Positions 11,350 to 23,306 of a DNA stretch of 64,000 nt are shown here, in pieces; the stretch's first letter is position 1, and the number at the start of each line of letters is the position of its first letter. The stretch lies in NCBI GenBank assembly GCA_031761405.1, contig JASEVX010000011.1, positions 42,630,076 through 42,694,075 of the forward strand, read 5' to 3'. The notes beneath the pieces were generated by a model. That model searched no databases, was not told where the DNA came from, and was given only the letters and a program-made list of their open reading frames with translations. A program made the position numbers and the translations under genes. The DNA is from Serripes groenlandicus (taxonomy: Eukaryota > Mollusca > Bivalvia > Cardiida > Cardiidae).

Positions 11350-12045
11350 TTTGTTTGTCAAATCATCTAATTTATGACGTGTTTACGCCGGTTTCAGCAG
11401 TACTTTATTTATATCCCGGCATTGATACATTCGGTAACTGACCAGAACTAGGATGAGCTTGCAGAATAATCATAATCATAGTAATCAAATGTTTTAACAT
11501 TATGAATTTTAGAATTAGAATTTTAAAAAAAACAAAAACGAATATAACATAATTTTAGAATTTATATTTTAAAAACCCCGATTGACGTTGTAAGATAAAG
11601 AACATACCAGGTAAAGCGTTTAATTCCAAGGACAAACACGGATCAAGGGAACTTACTCATTTGGCCTTCTCATTGAACAGCCTGGCTGGCCATTTAGACC
11701 AATAATGGAACATGCCTTAGCGAAAGTATGGATAGGTATTGGAAATACGTTGGAGAGTAGAGCAGCCTAGCGGAATATTTCCTCTTTGTTTTAAGCAGGT
11801 ATCAGACGTTGCATTCTAAAGGGTTCTCATTTGTATAGTGCCATCGGTCATGTGACATTGAACAGTTGAAGAACAACAACCCGGTGTTCATGTGATTTGG
11901 ATAGTTGGTGAAAACGTGACGTAATACTTTATTCTAGATGGAATAGTGCCCTATTTAGTATGATGTATTTGATATCTTTGGATTCAGTTCTTAAAGCTGT
12001 AGAGAAGAAAGGGGGGTCGTATTAACAATAACTGAGACGACACGC
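11350..12045. other. unannotated AT-rich sequence
   Basis: No gene or recognised repeat was seen. Short A-rich tracts lie near 11520-11570. Confidence 0.5.
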
Positions 12046-12175
12046 GTCGCCTGTGCTGAAGAAGACATCTGAAAACATTATAGGAAAAGGGGAAATTGAT
12101 TAAAACGAAAAGTTTCTCCCTTTCCTACAGTGTTTTTCAAATCTATATCAAATTATACTTCCAATTTCCCAGTAT
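12046..12175 (-). mobile_element. MITE family Y-like fragment
   Basis: Resembles the Y interior on the minus strand: GTGCTGAAGAAGAC, GAAAACATTATAGG, then a hairpin GGGAAATTGATT / CTCCCTTTCC. Ends are missing. Confidence 0.35.
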
Positions 12176-12180
12176 ATATA

Positions 12181-12676
12181 TGAGCCGTCCCGCGAGAAAA
12201 CCAACATTGTGGACTCAGCGTAAAGTATCGACCCGGATCAGCCTAAGCATGCCGCACAGGCTTACCCGGATAGACACTTTTTGCCTCCTGTGGATTTTCT
12301 GTTTCAGGAATCACTACTCTATACATCTTTCCCCCCTAAGACGGAATGTGTCGGCCGGATCAGTCTGCGCGGACAGCGCAGGCTGATCTGGTCGATACAT
12401 TACGCAGATGATATGAGCCGTCCCGCGAGAAAACCAACATTGTGGACTCAGCGTAAAGTATCGACCCGGATCAACCTACGCATGCCGCGCAGGCTTACCC
12501 AAATAGACACTTTTCGCCTACTGCAGATTTTCTGTTTCAGGAATCATTACCTTATACCTCTATCCCCCTGAGACGGAATGTGTCATCCCGGATCAGTCTG
12601 TGCGGACTGCACATGCTGATCTGGGTCGATACATTACGCAGAGACCATAATGTTGGTTTTCTCGTGGAACGGCTCA
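12181..12676 (+). mobile_element. MITE family M, truncated + full copy in tandem
   Basis: A left-end-intact M (12181-12410) stops at TACATTACGCAGATG. After ATA a complete M follows (12414-12676). Interiors differ by several substitutions, so this is not a simple recent duplication. TA precedes both copies. Confidence 0.85.
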
Positions 12677-13149
12677 TTTATATATACTTTTCTTCAAATA
12701 TGTCCGAAGCGGATGACCCGAAGTATCACACGATGTACAAACGATTCATGTTTTGATAACTTTTGGGAAGGAAATACTCACCGTGAATATAGAGCGTGTA
12801 CTACATAATTACATAATTTATTGTTTCAAACGCTTCGTAAACAATATAAAATCTAGAATTTAGAAAATGGGAACTATAATTAATATGATTCGAAATTGAA
12901 AACATAGATGGAAAATGATAAAACTACTACTTTATTACACTCATCAATTATCTTTGTCATGGAGAATTCAAGTAGATAGTATTATCTAAATGGAATCTAT
13001 ATTTTAAACGCTTGTACTAATATATAGTTATGAACTGATAGGTCGAGGTAATCATTGGTTGAATATTGCAGGTTATCTTTGCCAAGGAATGTTTGAATAA
13101 TTCAAAGGAGTTATACATTGCAAGACGGAACAGGAATTCCTACACCTAC
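12677..13149. other. unannotated AT-rich sequence
   Basis: No gene or recognised repeat was seen. Confidence 0.5.
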
Positions 13150-13620
13150 GTCTATGAGCTCTGTTAGCACGAAAACAGTATTGAATTCTTCAAAAGGAGT
13201 TTACAGAATACTAATTCAGTCACATTCGTCTATACACGTTCCTCCGAATGGCAATTCGTTAAAAATACAATTGCATTGCAAGCTCTGTTAGTACGAGTAT
13301 AGCTTTAACAGTCAGTATACAGTGTTACTAATAGGGATACCTACATACATCAATTCTTGGTAAGCTCTATAAGCACTAATACAGATTACAGCTTACAGCT
13401 TAGACAGTTTAAAAAGTTACAATACATTGTTCCACCAGAGATGGATTATTTCACATGCAACTTCTTGACCAGCTCTGTTAGCACGGATGCAGGATAAACA
13501 GTTTACAAAAGTTATCATACAGTGTTGTAACGCATAGGGATTTCAACACAACTCCTTTGTAAGCTCTGTTTGCACGAATACAGCTGAGACAGTTTACATT
13601 AGTTACTATACATGTATGAT
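13150..13620 (+). repeat. old ~100-bp degenerate tandem repeat
   Basis: Five diverged units are marked by AGCTCTGTTAGCACG-like starts at about 13156, 13279, 13362, 13470 and 13560. Each is followed by ATACAGCTTAGACAGTTTACA- and ATACAGTGTT-like segments. Spacing of 83-123 bp and divergence indicate age. Confidence 0.65.
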
Positions 13621-13918
13621 TATCCTCCGTTCGTCTTTCTTGAATAACAAGATATGTCAATAAATAGGACACAATTTAATCGTGTTCAAATGTTATGATA
13701 TAGGTGCTGATCAGTTAAAGGAGATGGTACTCAGCAGTGTGGTAATGTTTAACACGCTAACGTCCAAATAGTTATTTTTCTTCTTCTTTCATTGATGAAT
13801 GTGTATTCTGGCAATAGTGTACAGGACACGTTAGTCGAGAACTATTTTACATAATCGTATTAACGTTATATGGAATTGCATTGTCGCTCAACGGCAGCAT
13901 ACGGTTTTATTTTATGTT

Positions 13919-15095
13919 TCAAACGAATGCCACACTATGAATTCAAACGAATGCCACACTATGAATTCAAACGAAAGCCACACTATGAATTCAAACGAAA
14001 GCCACACTATGAATTCAAACAAATGCCACGAAATGAATTCAAACGAATGCCACACTATTAATTCAAACGAATGCCACACTATGAATTCAAACGAATGCCA
14101 CACTATGAATTCAAACGAACGCCACACTATGAATTCAAACGAATGCCACACTATGAATTCAAACGAATGCCACGATATGAATTCAAACGAATGCCACACT
14201 ATGAATTCAAACGAATGCCACACTATAAATTCAAACGAATGCCACGATATGAATTTAAACGAATGCCACACTATGAATTAAAACGAATGCCACGATATGA
14301 ATTCAAACGAATGCCACACTATGAATTCAAACGAATACCACACTATGAATTCAAAGAATGCCACACTATGAATTCAAACGAATGCCAGACTATGAATTCA
14401 AACGAATGCCACGATATGAATTCAAACGAATGCCACGATATGAATTCAAACGAATGCCACACTATGAATTCAAACGAATGCCACACTATGAATTCAAACG
14501 AATGCCACGATATGAATTCAAACGAATTCCACACTATGAATTCAAACGAATGCCACGATATGAATTCAAACGAATGCCACACTATGAATTCAAACGAATG
14601 CCACGATATGAATTCAAACGAACGCCACACTATGAATTCAAACGAATTCCACACTATGAATTCAAACGAATGCCACGATATGAATTCAAACGAATGCCAC
14701 ACTATGAATTCAACGCCACACTATGAATTCAAACGAATGCCACGATATGAATTCAAACGAATGCCACACTATGAATTCAAACGAACGCCACACTATGAAT
14801 TCAAACGAATGCCACGATATGAATTCAAACGAATGCCACACTATGAATTCAAACGAATGCCACACTATGAATTCAAACGAACGCCACACTATGAATTCAA
14901 ACGAATGCCACACTATGAATTCAAACGAATGCCACGATATGAATTCAAACGAACGCCACACTATGAATTCAAACGAATGCCACACTGTGAATTCAAACGA
15001 ATGCCACACTATGAATTCAAACGAACGCCACCCTATGAATTCAAACGAATGCCACAATATGAATTCAAGCGAATGCCACACTATGAAGTTCAAAT
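13919..15095 (+). repeat. 24-bp EcoRI minisatellite, ~49 copies
   Basis: Unit is CGAATGCCACACTATG then AATTCAAA. Most units contain GAATTC. Two main variants alternate: CACACTATG and CACGATATG. The period divides by three, so octapeptides (RMPHYEFK and MNSNECHT on plus, HSFEFIVW on minus) stay open in three frames at once. A 1-bp deletion at about 14355 and a 5-bp deletion at about 14711 switch frames mid-array, which argues against translation. Confidence 0.97.
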
Positions 15096-15109
15096 GAACA
15101 GATAAACAG

Positions 15110-15545
15110 ACAAGCGAACATTGTTAACGTGCCCTTAGAAGTGAATTATTAATGTGTGTGTAATATAGATGTATCGTGTATTTATTTGTAATCTCATTTA
15201 AGGTACTGAATCCGATGACACCACATAAAAGGTCGTGTCAAATTAATTATATTCATTTGAATCATTAAATGCAGGTGCTCGTTTTTTTGCCTTCCAATAA
15301 TTCGCATGATACATGTATAACCAACGTTCGGTTCTAAACAATCGGAACATTCTACAATCACCGTTGCTTGATCTCGTTTATTTAAATGAGTTATATCCCC
15401 TGTGTTATACCTAACGATTGTGTAAGACACTTTGATTAACTGACACTAAGATCATTATGAAACGACCTGTATGAGGCAGCCATTAAATCTATAGACGATT
15501 TTTGGTACTCTACTATACCAAAGCTCTACACTATCGGATACAGCT
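15110..15545. other. unannotated sequence
   Basis: No gene or recognised repeat was seen. Confidence 0.5.
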
Positions 15546-15752
15546 GCGCCCTTTCATACGACAATTCTGCAGCAGACGACTTGAATATATTTTGTCAAAA
15601 ACTAGAAAATCTCTATAGTTGAATGGATAACCTATGACTTAAAGTGGAAAACATTGTTGCAAAAAGAGAAATTGCTCGTTTTGAGTAATTTCTTCTTTTG
15701 TAACTATGTTTTCAAAAATCCGTCTGCTGCAGAGGCGTCAGAAAGCGTCGGC
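15546..15752 (+). mobile_element. MITE family Y, copy lacking right terminus
   Basis: CCCTTTCATACGACAATTC, GCAGCAGACGACTT, the ATTGCTCGTTTTGAGTAATT centre and GAGGCGTCAGAAAGCGTC are present. The final TATGTGGGAAAGGG end is absent. Confidence 0.75.
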
Positions 15753-15789
15753 AGCACTTTTCGTAGGCTTAAAAACAGCAAAATAAATG

Positions 15790-16056
15790 ATATATTAGGA
15801 TTTAACACCACTTTCATAAATTGTTCAGTCATATCACGACGGTCAACCCAAACACTCGTGTGTTTCATGACTTTCTCGTCCCAGTACTCAACACAACAGT
15901 ATTTACCAAGCAACTGGCTACTCATAAACACAGACTGTTATATGTATCCCATTACAGCATGACAAATGTCTGTTTTTGCATTAACTTTTGTCAAACTTCG
16001 AATTAAATGTTGGTCGAGGTGGGGTTCGAACTCGTAACAGGGCGTCGCCACCGGGA
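15790..16056 (-). mobile_element. SINE-A, diverged copy
   Basis: The minus strand shows a degraded tRNA head (GAGTTCGAACCCC), body and common tail (ATATGACTGAACAATT..). A second, still more diverged SINE-A-like stretch is suggested at about 16190-16400 (AATACTCCACACAATAG, ATATCACG-like motifs). Confidence 0.6.
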
Positions 16057-17454
16057 ATCGACACACAGCAAAACTGTTCGAAGGTATCCTTATTTGGTAC
16101 TAAAATGTATAGCATCAATTATGTTTTCAAGTTATTTATAATTTAACCCTTTGTTCATAATTGAAAGGGTTTGAAAACATTTGTGGAAAACTCCGGACCA
16201 GTTTGTCAGGATGTTTTCCGATGTTTTCTGTTGTTTGGATTGTCGGGATATAACAACGTTCACATTTCAAGATTTATTTTCCCTCACTCTTGGTAATACA
16301 ATATTTTCAATTGATTTTAGCTATATCAAGACGTTCAATGTGATACCCACATTTCTCGCGCCAATACTCCACACAATAGTATGCCAAGGAAACGTCAAAC
16401 TAATAGTTTAGCCCTTTGTTAGTGGGTAAGCGTTAAATAGGTTTGTTATTCCATCAATTTCAGCTTTGATAAGAGAACCCTCCATATAAGTGAGTCAGAT
16501 ATACTTCTTGATCGACATAATAGTTTCTGTACAATAGAAGATATTCGTAGAATTGTGTTTACGTGTGATTAAGGAGTGTTCTTCGATTCGATGGAGACTC
16601 TATCTGACGCCGAGTAACACGGGCGTCACCCTGCCAAGGAAGTGTCACAAGAACGATATCAAAACGTGTCACCGTAAATGGCATTAACATAAACAGAGAC
16701 CGGATTACAGTAATAAGTGTTGAATTGAAATCCACTTCTTTTATACCTGGACATTTCTGAATTCTCCAACAATGACGTAAGTATTCGCTATGTTATGTCA
16801 TGTTGTAGTTAATAATCTATTCAACTTCTTTATTACCCCAAGTTTGTACAAAGAACAAAACAAAAATGAGTTACATAGAAATGAGCATTACAAACGTTGA
16901 CATATATATAGGTTAACCGTATGTTGTGTTATTGTTTACACATAATTTGTTTTTATATAGATCTTTGAAAAGACAAATATATAGATCAATGTTATTTTCC
17001 AAGATCTTTTTTTTTTTTATCTTTTGATCTTTTAATTATGTCCCTGTTGTGTTCCCTCACATAGTCCTTTGTATAATTAGAGTGCTACCTTCCTATAAAT
17101 TATTAGTTGTATTGAGGAAGTATTTTTCTATTTTCTTTCCTATTTCTTTCCTTCTCTTTTGAATGATACACAGTCGAGTTTGTGTATATTTCATGTGTAT
17201 TGTAATTAATTGTATGTTTTATTGTATTGTTATTATTTTGTTTGACTAGAGACTATGTAGTTTACGAAAATAAATATTGTCTATTGTAATGCTGAAACGA
17301 AGTCAAGCGAAACCGGTGTTTGTCTGACGCCAATCAGATCCATCCATAATGATATACACTGTTTTAATTTACATTTCATCCGCGTCAGGTGATTTGGGGT
17401 CTCATTCATTGACTCTCTGTAATAGGGTCATACGTACAAAGGTGCGTTTGCGTT
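16057..17454. other. largely unannotated AT-rich sequence
   Basis: Apart from a possible decayed SINE-A at 16190-16400, nothing was recognised. T-rich tracts lie near 17005-17030. Confidence 0.45.
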
Positions 17455-17515
17455 GGCTATGAATATGTATTTATTGTATGCCAATAAAATTATGTTATGT
17501 TATGTTATGTAATAC
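17455..17515 (+). mobile_element. LINE-like 3' end with (TTATG)n tail
   Basis: TATTGTATGCCAATAAAA is followed by four TTATG units, which resembles the 3' terminus of a non-LTR retroelement with a microsatellite tail. No coding part was recognised upstream. Confidence 0.4.
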
Positions 17516-17636
17516 TAATGGGCTTCAATTTCATTTGCCAAAGTATGCATCTCTGACTGACCTACACATAGACCTCACAGTGAGGATTCCGGCGAGACTG
17601 TGCGGATACACAGACTTACTCGAGTCTTTACATGCA

Positions 17637-17810
17637 TTAACCCTTTCCCACATATAGACGCTATCTGACTCCTGTGCAGCAGATGACTCCTGAAAACATT
17701 GTGACAACTCTTTGCAGTAATTATACCTTCATTTCTATAGATTTTCCGTGTTTTGGCCTAGATGTTTTCAAAGTCGTCTGCTGAATATTTGCTGTATGCC
17801 AGACGCGGTT
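17637..17810 (-). mobile_element. MITE family Y, internally deleted copy
   Basis: TTAACCCTTTCCCACATATAG, GCAGCAGATGACTCC and TTTTCAAAGTCGTCTGCTG are present. The central palindrome is missing. Confidence 0.7.
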
Positions 17811-19440
17811 CATTGATTGAATTAAGGATGTTGCTCATGTATCCGCAGTCTCCATTGTGTAACATTACAACTATTAGTTCATAATTATTGATAGGTGGCT
17901 TTTCAAAAATGAATGAGTACTAATGCAAAAGGTACATATTGAAAGATATGTTTACTACAGGTAAAATTGTCTATATGTAATAAGACGGTTTCATTAGTCG
18001 CCGGGCAGAAGCCCGCGACTTCTATTTTTAATAGCTTTTCGGAAATGACATGGGAGGAGAAATTATTATTAGAAAAAAACCAAATTTAAATGTCTTGGAC
18101 ATATTACAATTGCGTTTGTTTAAAAACACTAAGTTATGACACATCTAAAAGGATTTAAATATTCCGATGTTTTAAGTATGTGCAGTTTCTTTATTTTGAC
18201 TCGCATTTATGTTTTTTTGTTTTATTTACGAAGACAAAACAGTCCCTATTAGCTAGGCTGAGATACTTTATTTCCATATACTACATGTAATCAAAATGCG
18301 ATAACTACAAACCTTTACGTCGCACAGTCTAATTTTTTTACGCGTACCTGCAGACTGTTATGTGTCACTATCGAGATAAAAATCACGTCGAATTATCCTT
18401 TTAATAGCAACTTTAACTTACTGAATGTTATTGTCATGTTCAAAGAGATGTCTTGATTTGGTAAGAATGTTTATCCATGTATATCTAAAATATGAACTGT
18501 TTCTAAGCTAAAACTGTTGATCAGGTGTCACGAATTTAAGCTCGTATACTCGCGAATTGCGAGTGCAAATTGCGAGGTGAGCTTTCAGGCACCAGCATAT
18601 TCTTGGAGCGAATAATATGCATTTCTAATCGTCGATCTTTTACAGGGTTATTTCTTTCACAAATCGCGGTGATTACAGTGAATTTTCGAGATTTACCGAG
18701 TGGCTGGGAGTATACTTTCAGTTTTGCAATATGAGCGGACGTTTAGTCGAAACATGTCTCGTTCGCATGCTTATTCAACGAACCCAATATTGATGACGTT
18801 TACCGCATACATTTGGGCTTTCGGAAGTCTAAAATTAGTTTTCATTTACATATCATATTACATATACGATTGGCTGGAATGGTCACGTGTATATGTTGGG
18901 TTTCCCCAAGTTGTATTCACTACGGAGATAGAAGAAATGTTTTTGCACTTAAAGCACACCCTCTACATGATAAAATGGGCTATGACTTATCCAAACAAAT
19001 ATTTTCTGTGTTTATATGTTTACAATTGAGACCAAAAAAAACATTGATACCATAGAACTCTTCAAATTGAAGAGCATATGCAAAATAACAAGGTCACCGA
19101 TTTAGGTCAGTCACTGAAACAGGGCAGTGTACGATTTATATGTCCACATTCATATTAGTTTTCAAAACATCCGATCCTAGCAGGAAAATAATTTAAAATG
19201 ATTCCAAGCAGGAATCGAGAATCATACTCTAGATTCCTGTTTCCAATTAAAAACCAATAGCTCATCAGTTTTCATGAATTACTTTTCTTCATTTGGTTTA
19301 ACTGAAGGCCCACAGTGTACAGTGCTGGATTTTTTTTTCTTCATATTTAGCTTTTGAAAATCAGCTTAAATCTCATTAATCGATGCAATCTTCACCAGAA
19401 CACCATGAACCTGTATTATTTGGGATTGGCTCTGTGTGTT
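17811..19440. other. unannotated sequence with small hairpins
   Basis: A short hairpin GTCGCCGGGC / GCCCGCGAC lies at about 17998-18022. The longest frame (plus strand 18700-19029, 109 codons) has no recognisable domain and starts in ordinary AT-rich sequence. No gene is supported. Confidence 0.4.
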
Positions 19441-19446
19441 ATTTGG

Positions 19447-19662
19447 CTAATGCATCATGTGAGAGAGCTTTTACCACAATTAACATACTACAATCTGACT
19501 GGAGGTGTATAGGCTTGGTGCTGAAATACTTGATATTTTAATGAGATTAAAGTTGCTGATGTTGCCCTGATTCATGACCCAAAACCTGCTGTGACAAGAT
19601 GGTGGTTGTCTGCACTAAGCCAGAAAAGACCACATACTCTGCCATATGGATCCAGAAACTGA
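19447..19662 (+). pseudogene. hAT transposase C-terminal relic
   Basis: The plus strand reads ANASCERAFTTINILQSDWRC, then after a frame change EILDILMRL, then after another change VADVALIHDPKPAVTRWWL...HTLPYGSRN and a stop. The Cys-Glu-Arg-x-Phe motif followed by a short basic/Trp stretch and Leu-rich segment is the hallmark of the hAT C-terminal dimerisation domain. At least two frameshifts make it nonfunctional. No flanking terminal repeats or upstream catalytic part were found, so it is an old fragment. Confidence 0.55.
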
Positions 19663-20273
19663 GACACACACAGTGTCTAGGCTGCTGTATATCTGACACA
19701 GTCTCAGCAGCTTCTTTTCGCAGCATAATTATATTTCAATGAAGGACATTCACTTCGTTGACAAAAAAATGCAAGTTATGATACATTTTCACTTGACCCC
19801 AGCCCTGATGTTCCAATATGCCCCTCAATTAAATAACTACTATAATGTAAGTGTTATGCATCACTGTAGTATTGATTTCCGGCGACATTGATGCGTTGCA
19901 TCAACTTTCTCTTGTATTGTATTGTATAGTATTTCATGTTTGGACATGTTATTTTACTTGAAATTGATTGCGAAACAAGCTGTCAGGTGGTATTAATCAT
20001 TCTCGAAGTCTGCTCCCTGTTGACATAACTAGTACTCGAGCCGTTTGTGTCGAAAAGGTTCCAAAGGCAGAACACGTTAATCACGGGATTTAAACCCAGG
20101 ACCTTTGGTACAAGCATTGCAACACTGTCTTCCACTAGTGCACTGTGTTGGATGATCACAAGGGGAATTTATCTGAAGAGTCATTTTCCTACATCTCACA
20201 AACTATTTGTGACTGCCTTTGTGACAACGCTCACCATAAAAAGACATATATAGGAACAACTGCATTACTTAAC
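19663..20273. other. unannotated; possible decayed tRNA-like head
   Basis: On the minus strand at about 20160-20080 there is a B-box-like GGGTTTAAATCCCGTG preceded by GCACTAGTGGAAGACAGTG, suggesting an old tRNA-derived SINE head. Nothing else was recognised. Confidence 0.3.
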
Positions 20274-20745
20274 CCCTTTTCATGAACAACATTTCTACGT
20301 AGCAAATACTTTGCAAAAGAAAACATATATGTGTAAATAGTTTGAAAATCTTTATAAATGAAGGAATATTCATTTAAAAGAGGTTCGAACTTTTTGACAA
20401 AATGATAAATTGCCCAATTAGAGTAATTTCTCCCGCTGCCACAATGTTTTCAATTGATGTCGGTTTCAAAATTGCGTTTTCATAGGGGCATATAGTTAAT
20501 CATTACTGCAGTACTTTACCCCTTTTCTTAAACAACATTTCTATGCAGCAAATACTTTGAAAAATATATATTTTTATGTGTAAATAGTTTGGAAACTTTT
20601 TATGAATGAAGGAACAGAGGTTCGACGATTTTGACAAAATGATAAATTGTCCAATTAGAGCAATTTCCCCCATTGCCACAATGTTTTCAATTGACGTTGG
20701 CTTAAAATGCGTCGGTATAAGGGCAAATAGTTTATCATTGAACAG
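20274..20745 (+). repeat. two-copy direct repeat, ~243-bp period
   Basis: Units at 20274-20500 and 20517-20745 share TACCCCTTTTCNTNAACAAC, GCAAATACTTTG, ATGTGTAAATAGTTTG, TTTGACAAAATGATAAATTG and CCACAATGTTTTCAATTGA. Internal motifs (AATTAGAGCAATTT, ACAATGTTTTC) relate them to MITE Y. Confidence 0.75.
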
Positions 20746-20857
20746 TATAAACTAATAGTCATTGCATAATGAGTGCCATGTCATATTCCCCACACTGTTA
20801 ATAAATGATTGTATATATTTGTAAATAACTCATTTTATGTGACTTCATGAGTTAATA

Positions 20858-21983
20858 CGCTTATAGTTAACAGGTGTGAGATTTGATATTTTTTTTTTTT
20901 TTTTCAATAACCCATGAAGCTTTCTGAAATGAAACTGGAAAAATCCATGGGGGCCGCCATTTTGGATATGTATAAAAGGCAGACGTAAAACACAGATTAA
21001 AAATTCTTGTCGTCTTTTTAATATATTTTTTTTTAAATCGGTATTTTGGGTATGTATAAAATGAGCAGAAAAACACGGATTGAAAATTATTGTCGTCTTT
21101 TTAATCATTTTTTTTTAAAATCGGTATTTTGGGTATGTATAAAATGAGCGGAAAAACACGGATTGAAAATTATTGTCGTCTTTTTAATCATTTTCTTTTT
21201 TAAATATATATTTAAGATCATTAAAATGCTGTGTTATGTGGGAATAAACATTTGTACGAAAAGTTAAAACTAAATGGAAATCTGTAAGAAATGTGTTTTC
21301 CCGTTCGTAAAAAAACCGACAGCATTAGCCTTCTACTTCATCGTGGCGTAACGTCAATGGAGCGACGTCGTTTCCCGCAAAAAAAGTGGTATCAACATGA
21401 AAGACCCCAAATTCCTATACATGAGTTATTGCCTCACTCATTCAAAGTATAATTATTTATCAAACATTATGGCAAAATGATAACTTTCTCATAAGGAGCA
21501 ATTGTTCTTTTGGTGACAATCTTTTCCTAAATCGTCTGTTACATAGGCCTCAGAAACTGTCTCTAATAGGGAAAGGGTTTAGCAGAAATGTGACCCCTTA
21601 CATAATTTGTTCCAGTCATATTGACTGGTTGAAAAAGGTAGTCGCCAGATGGCATCAGTAAAGGGCTGATCTATTTGCTTTTTTACCATAATGCAGGTGA
21701 TCGATTAAGGATCATCTTGGCCCTCATGTTTTAACCTCGTTCATTATAAATGTATTCCTTGATTTTCTGAAAGTTTTTACTTTATTATTTTCTGTTCGTA
21801 ATAATAGACGACAGCAATACGAATTCCAAATATGTTTTGATAATGCAAGAAACATGACATTAACATTATTATTGTCTAGTCAATTACTTATAAATCCTTT
21901 TTGTATGGCCAATGTATGTTCTTTGATTTTTGTTTATAATTATCTTGCGTTTTTTCGTAAATAGGTAGTAGCTATAGATATAT
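20858..21983 (+). mobile_element. element X, copy 1 (5'-truncated)
   Basis: Starts at CGCTTATAGTTAACAGG, lacking the 5' hairpin. It then has the poly-T tract, GGGGGCCGCCATTTTGG, three internal ~80-bp direct units (TTTTGGGTATGTATAAAATG..), a deletion of the CTACGCCCGAA segment, a captured half of MITE Y, and the terminal GGTAGTAGCTATAGATATAT. A single TA (21984-21985) separates it from copy 2. No coding capacity is evident. Confidence 0.8.
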
Positions 21984-21985
21984 TA

Positions 21986-22842
21986 CGAAAGAAAACCATA
22001 AATGGTTTTTTTCGCTTATAGGAAACAGGTGTGAGATTTTTTTTTTTTTTTTTTCAATAACCCATGAAGCTTTCTGAAATGAAACTGCAAAATTCCATGG
22101 GGGCCGCCATTTTGGATATGTATAAAAAGCAGACGTAAAACACAGATTGAAATTTATTGTCGGCTTTTTTTTTTTTTTTTTTTTTAAATCGGTATGTTGG
22201 GTATGTATAAAATGAGCAGAAAAACACGGATTGAAAATTATTGTCGTCTTTTTAATCATTTTTTTTAAATCGATATTTAAGATCATTTAAGTGCTGTGTT
22301 ATGTGGCAATTAACATTTGTACGAAAAGTTAAAAATAAATGGAAATCTGTAAGAAATATGTTTTCCCGTTCGTCAAAAAAACGACAGCATTAGCCTTCTA
22401 CGCCCGAAACGAAATTTTGACTGTATCGTAGCCAAAGAAGGACGTGACGTCATTTCCGTTACACTTCATCTTGGCGTAACGTCAATGGAGCGACGTCGTT
22501 TCCCGCAACAAAGTGGTATCAACATGAAAGACCCCAAATTCCTATACATGAGCTATTGACTCACTCATTCAAAGTATAATTATTTATCAAACATTGTGGA
22601 AAAAGGATAACTTTCTCATAAGAAGCAATTGTTCTTGTGGCGACAATCTTTTCCTAAATCGTCTGTTGCATAGGCCTCAGAAACCGTCTCTAATAGGGAA
22701 AGGGTTTAGCAGAAATGTGACCCCTTACATAATTTGTTCCAGTCATATTGATTGGTTGAAAAAGGCAGTCCCCAGGTGGCCTCAGAAAAGGGCTGATCTA
22801 TTTGCTTCTTTGCCATAATGCAGGTAGCACCTATAGATATAT
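21986..22842 (+). mobile_element. element X, copy 2 (3' internal deletion)
   Basis: Begins CGAAAGAAAACCATAAATGG with the 5' hairpin partly preserved. It carries the CRE-like palindrome TGACGTCA (near 22446) and jumps from CCATAATGCAGG directly to TAGCACCTATAGATATAT, lacking about 270 bp present in copies 1, 3 and 4. A 74-codon frame at 22594-22818 is shared with copies 3 and 4 but broken by a stop in copy 1, so coding is unlikely. Confidence 0.8.
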
Positions 22843-23086
22843 TATTATGTACATGTATATAGTTGATGGTGACTTACAGGCCCAATGGGTCAGGTATGGT
22901 AAAATTTGTATAAAATGAGTAATTCATGCTGGTAAATTCACAAGGGCAACGTTAATGAACAATTTTCTTATCTTATCTTAAAGCCAATCGAACCATCCCA
23001 GATGAACCCGTTAATTAAATTAAAGACCTCGTTCGTCGTCCAAGAATCTCCTGAAGTAAATAATCGTATTCTAACATGTTCACACG

Positions 23087-23285
23087 TTAACCCTTTCCCA
23101 CATACAACACATCTGCATCAGACGACTTTAAAAACGTAGTGACACAAACCTGAAAAATCTTCCCGATAAAAGATAGCTTTATTGTTAAATAAAGTTGAAA
23201 ACATTGTGGCCATAAGAGAAATTGCTCATCATGTTTTTAAAAGTCGTCTGCTGCTATTGCGCCCAGAAGCGTCTGGAAAGGGTTA
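23087..23285 (+). mobile_element. MITE family Y, copy
   Basis: TTAACCCTTTCCCACATAC, GCATCAGACGACTTTA and AACATTGTGGCCATAAGAG, then GTCGTCTGCTGC and GGAAAGGGTTAA. One half of the central palindrome is deleted (GAAATTGCTCATCATG then TTTTTAAAAG). Confidence 0.8.
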
Positions 23286-23306
23286 ATATCCTTACCGAAC
23301 CAAAAT

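Noticed and set aside
14071..15105. 344-codon RMPHYEFK-repeat protein
   Set aside because: Frame persists only because the 24-bp unit divides by three; indels switch frames and the other strand is equally open.
18700..19029. 109-residue membrane-like protein
   Set aside because: Random-looking AT-rich frame with no homologue recognised and an overlapping alternative frame of similar quality.
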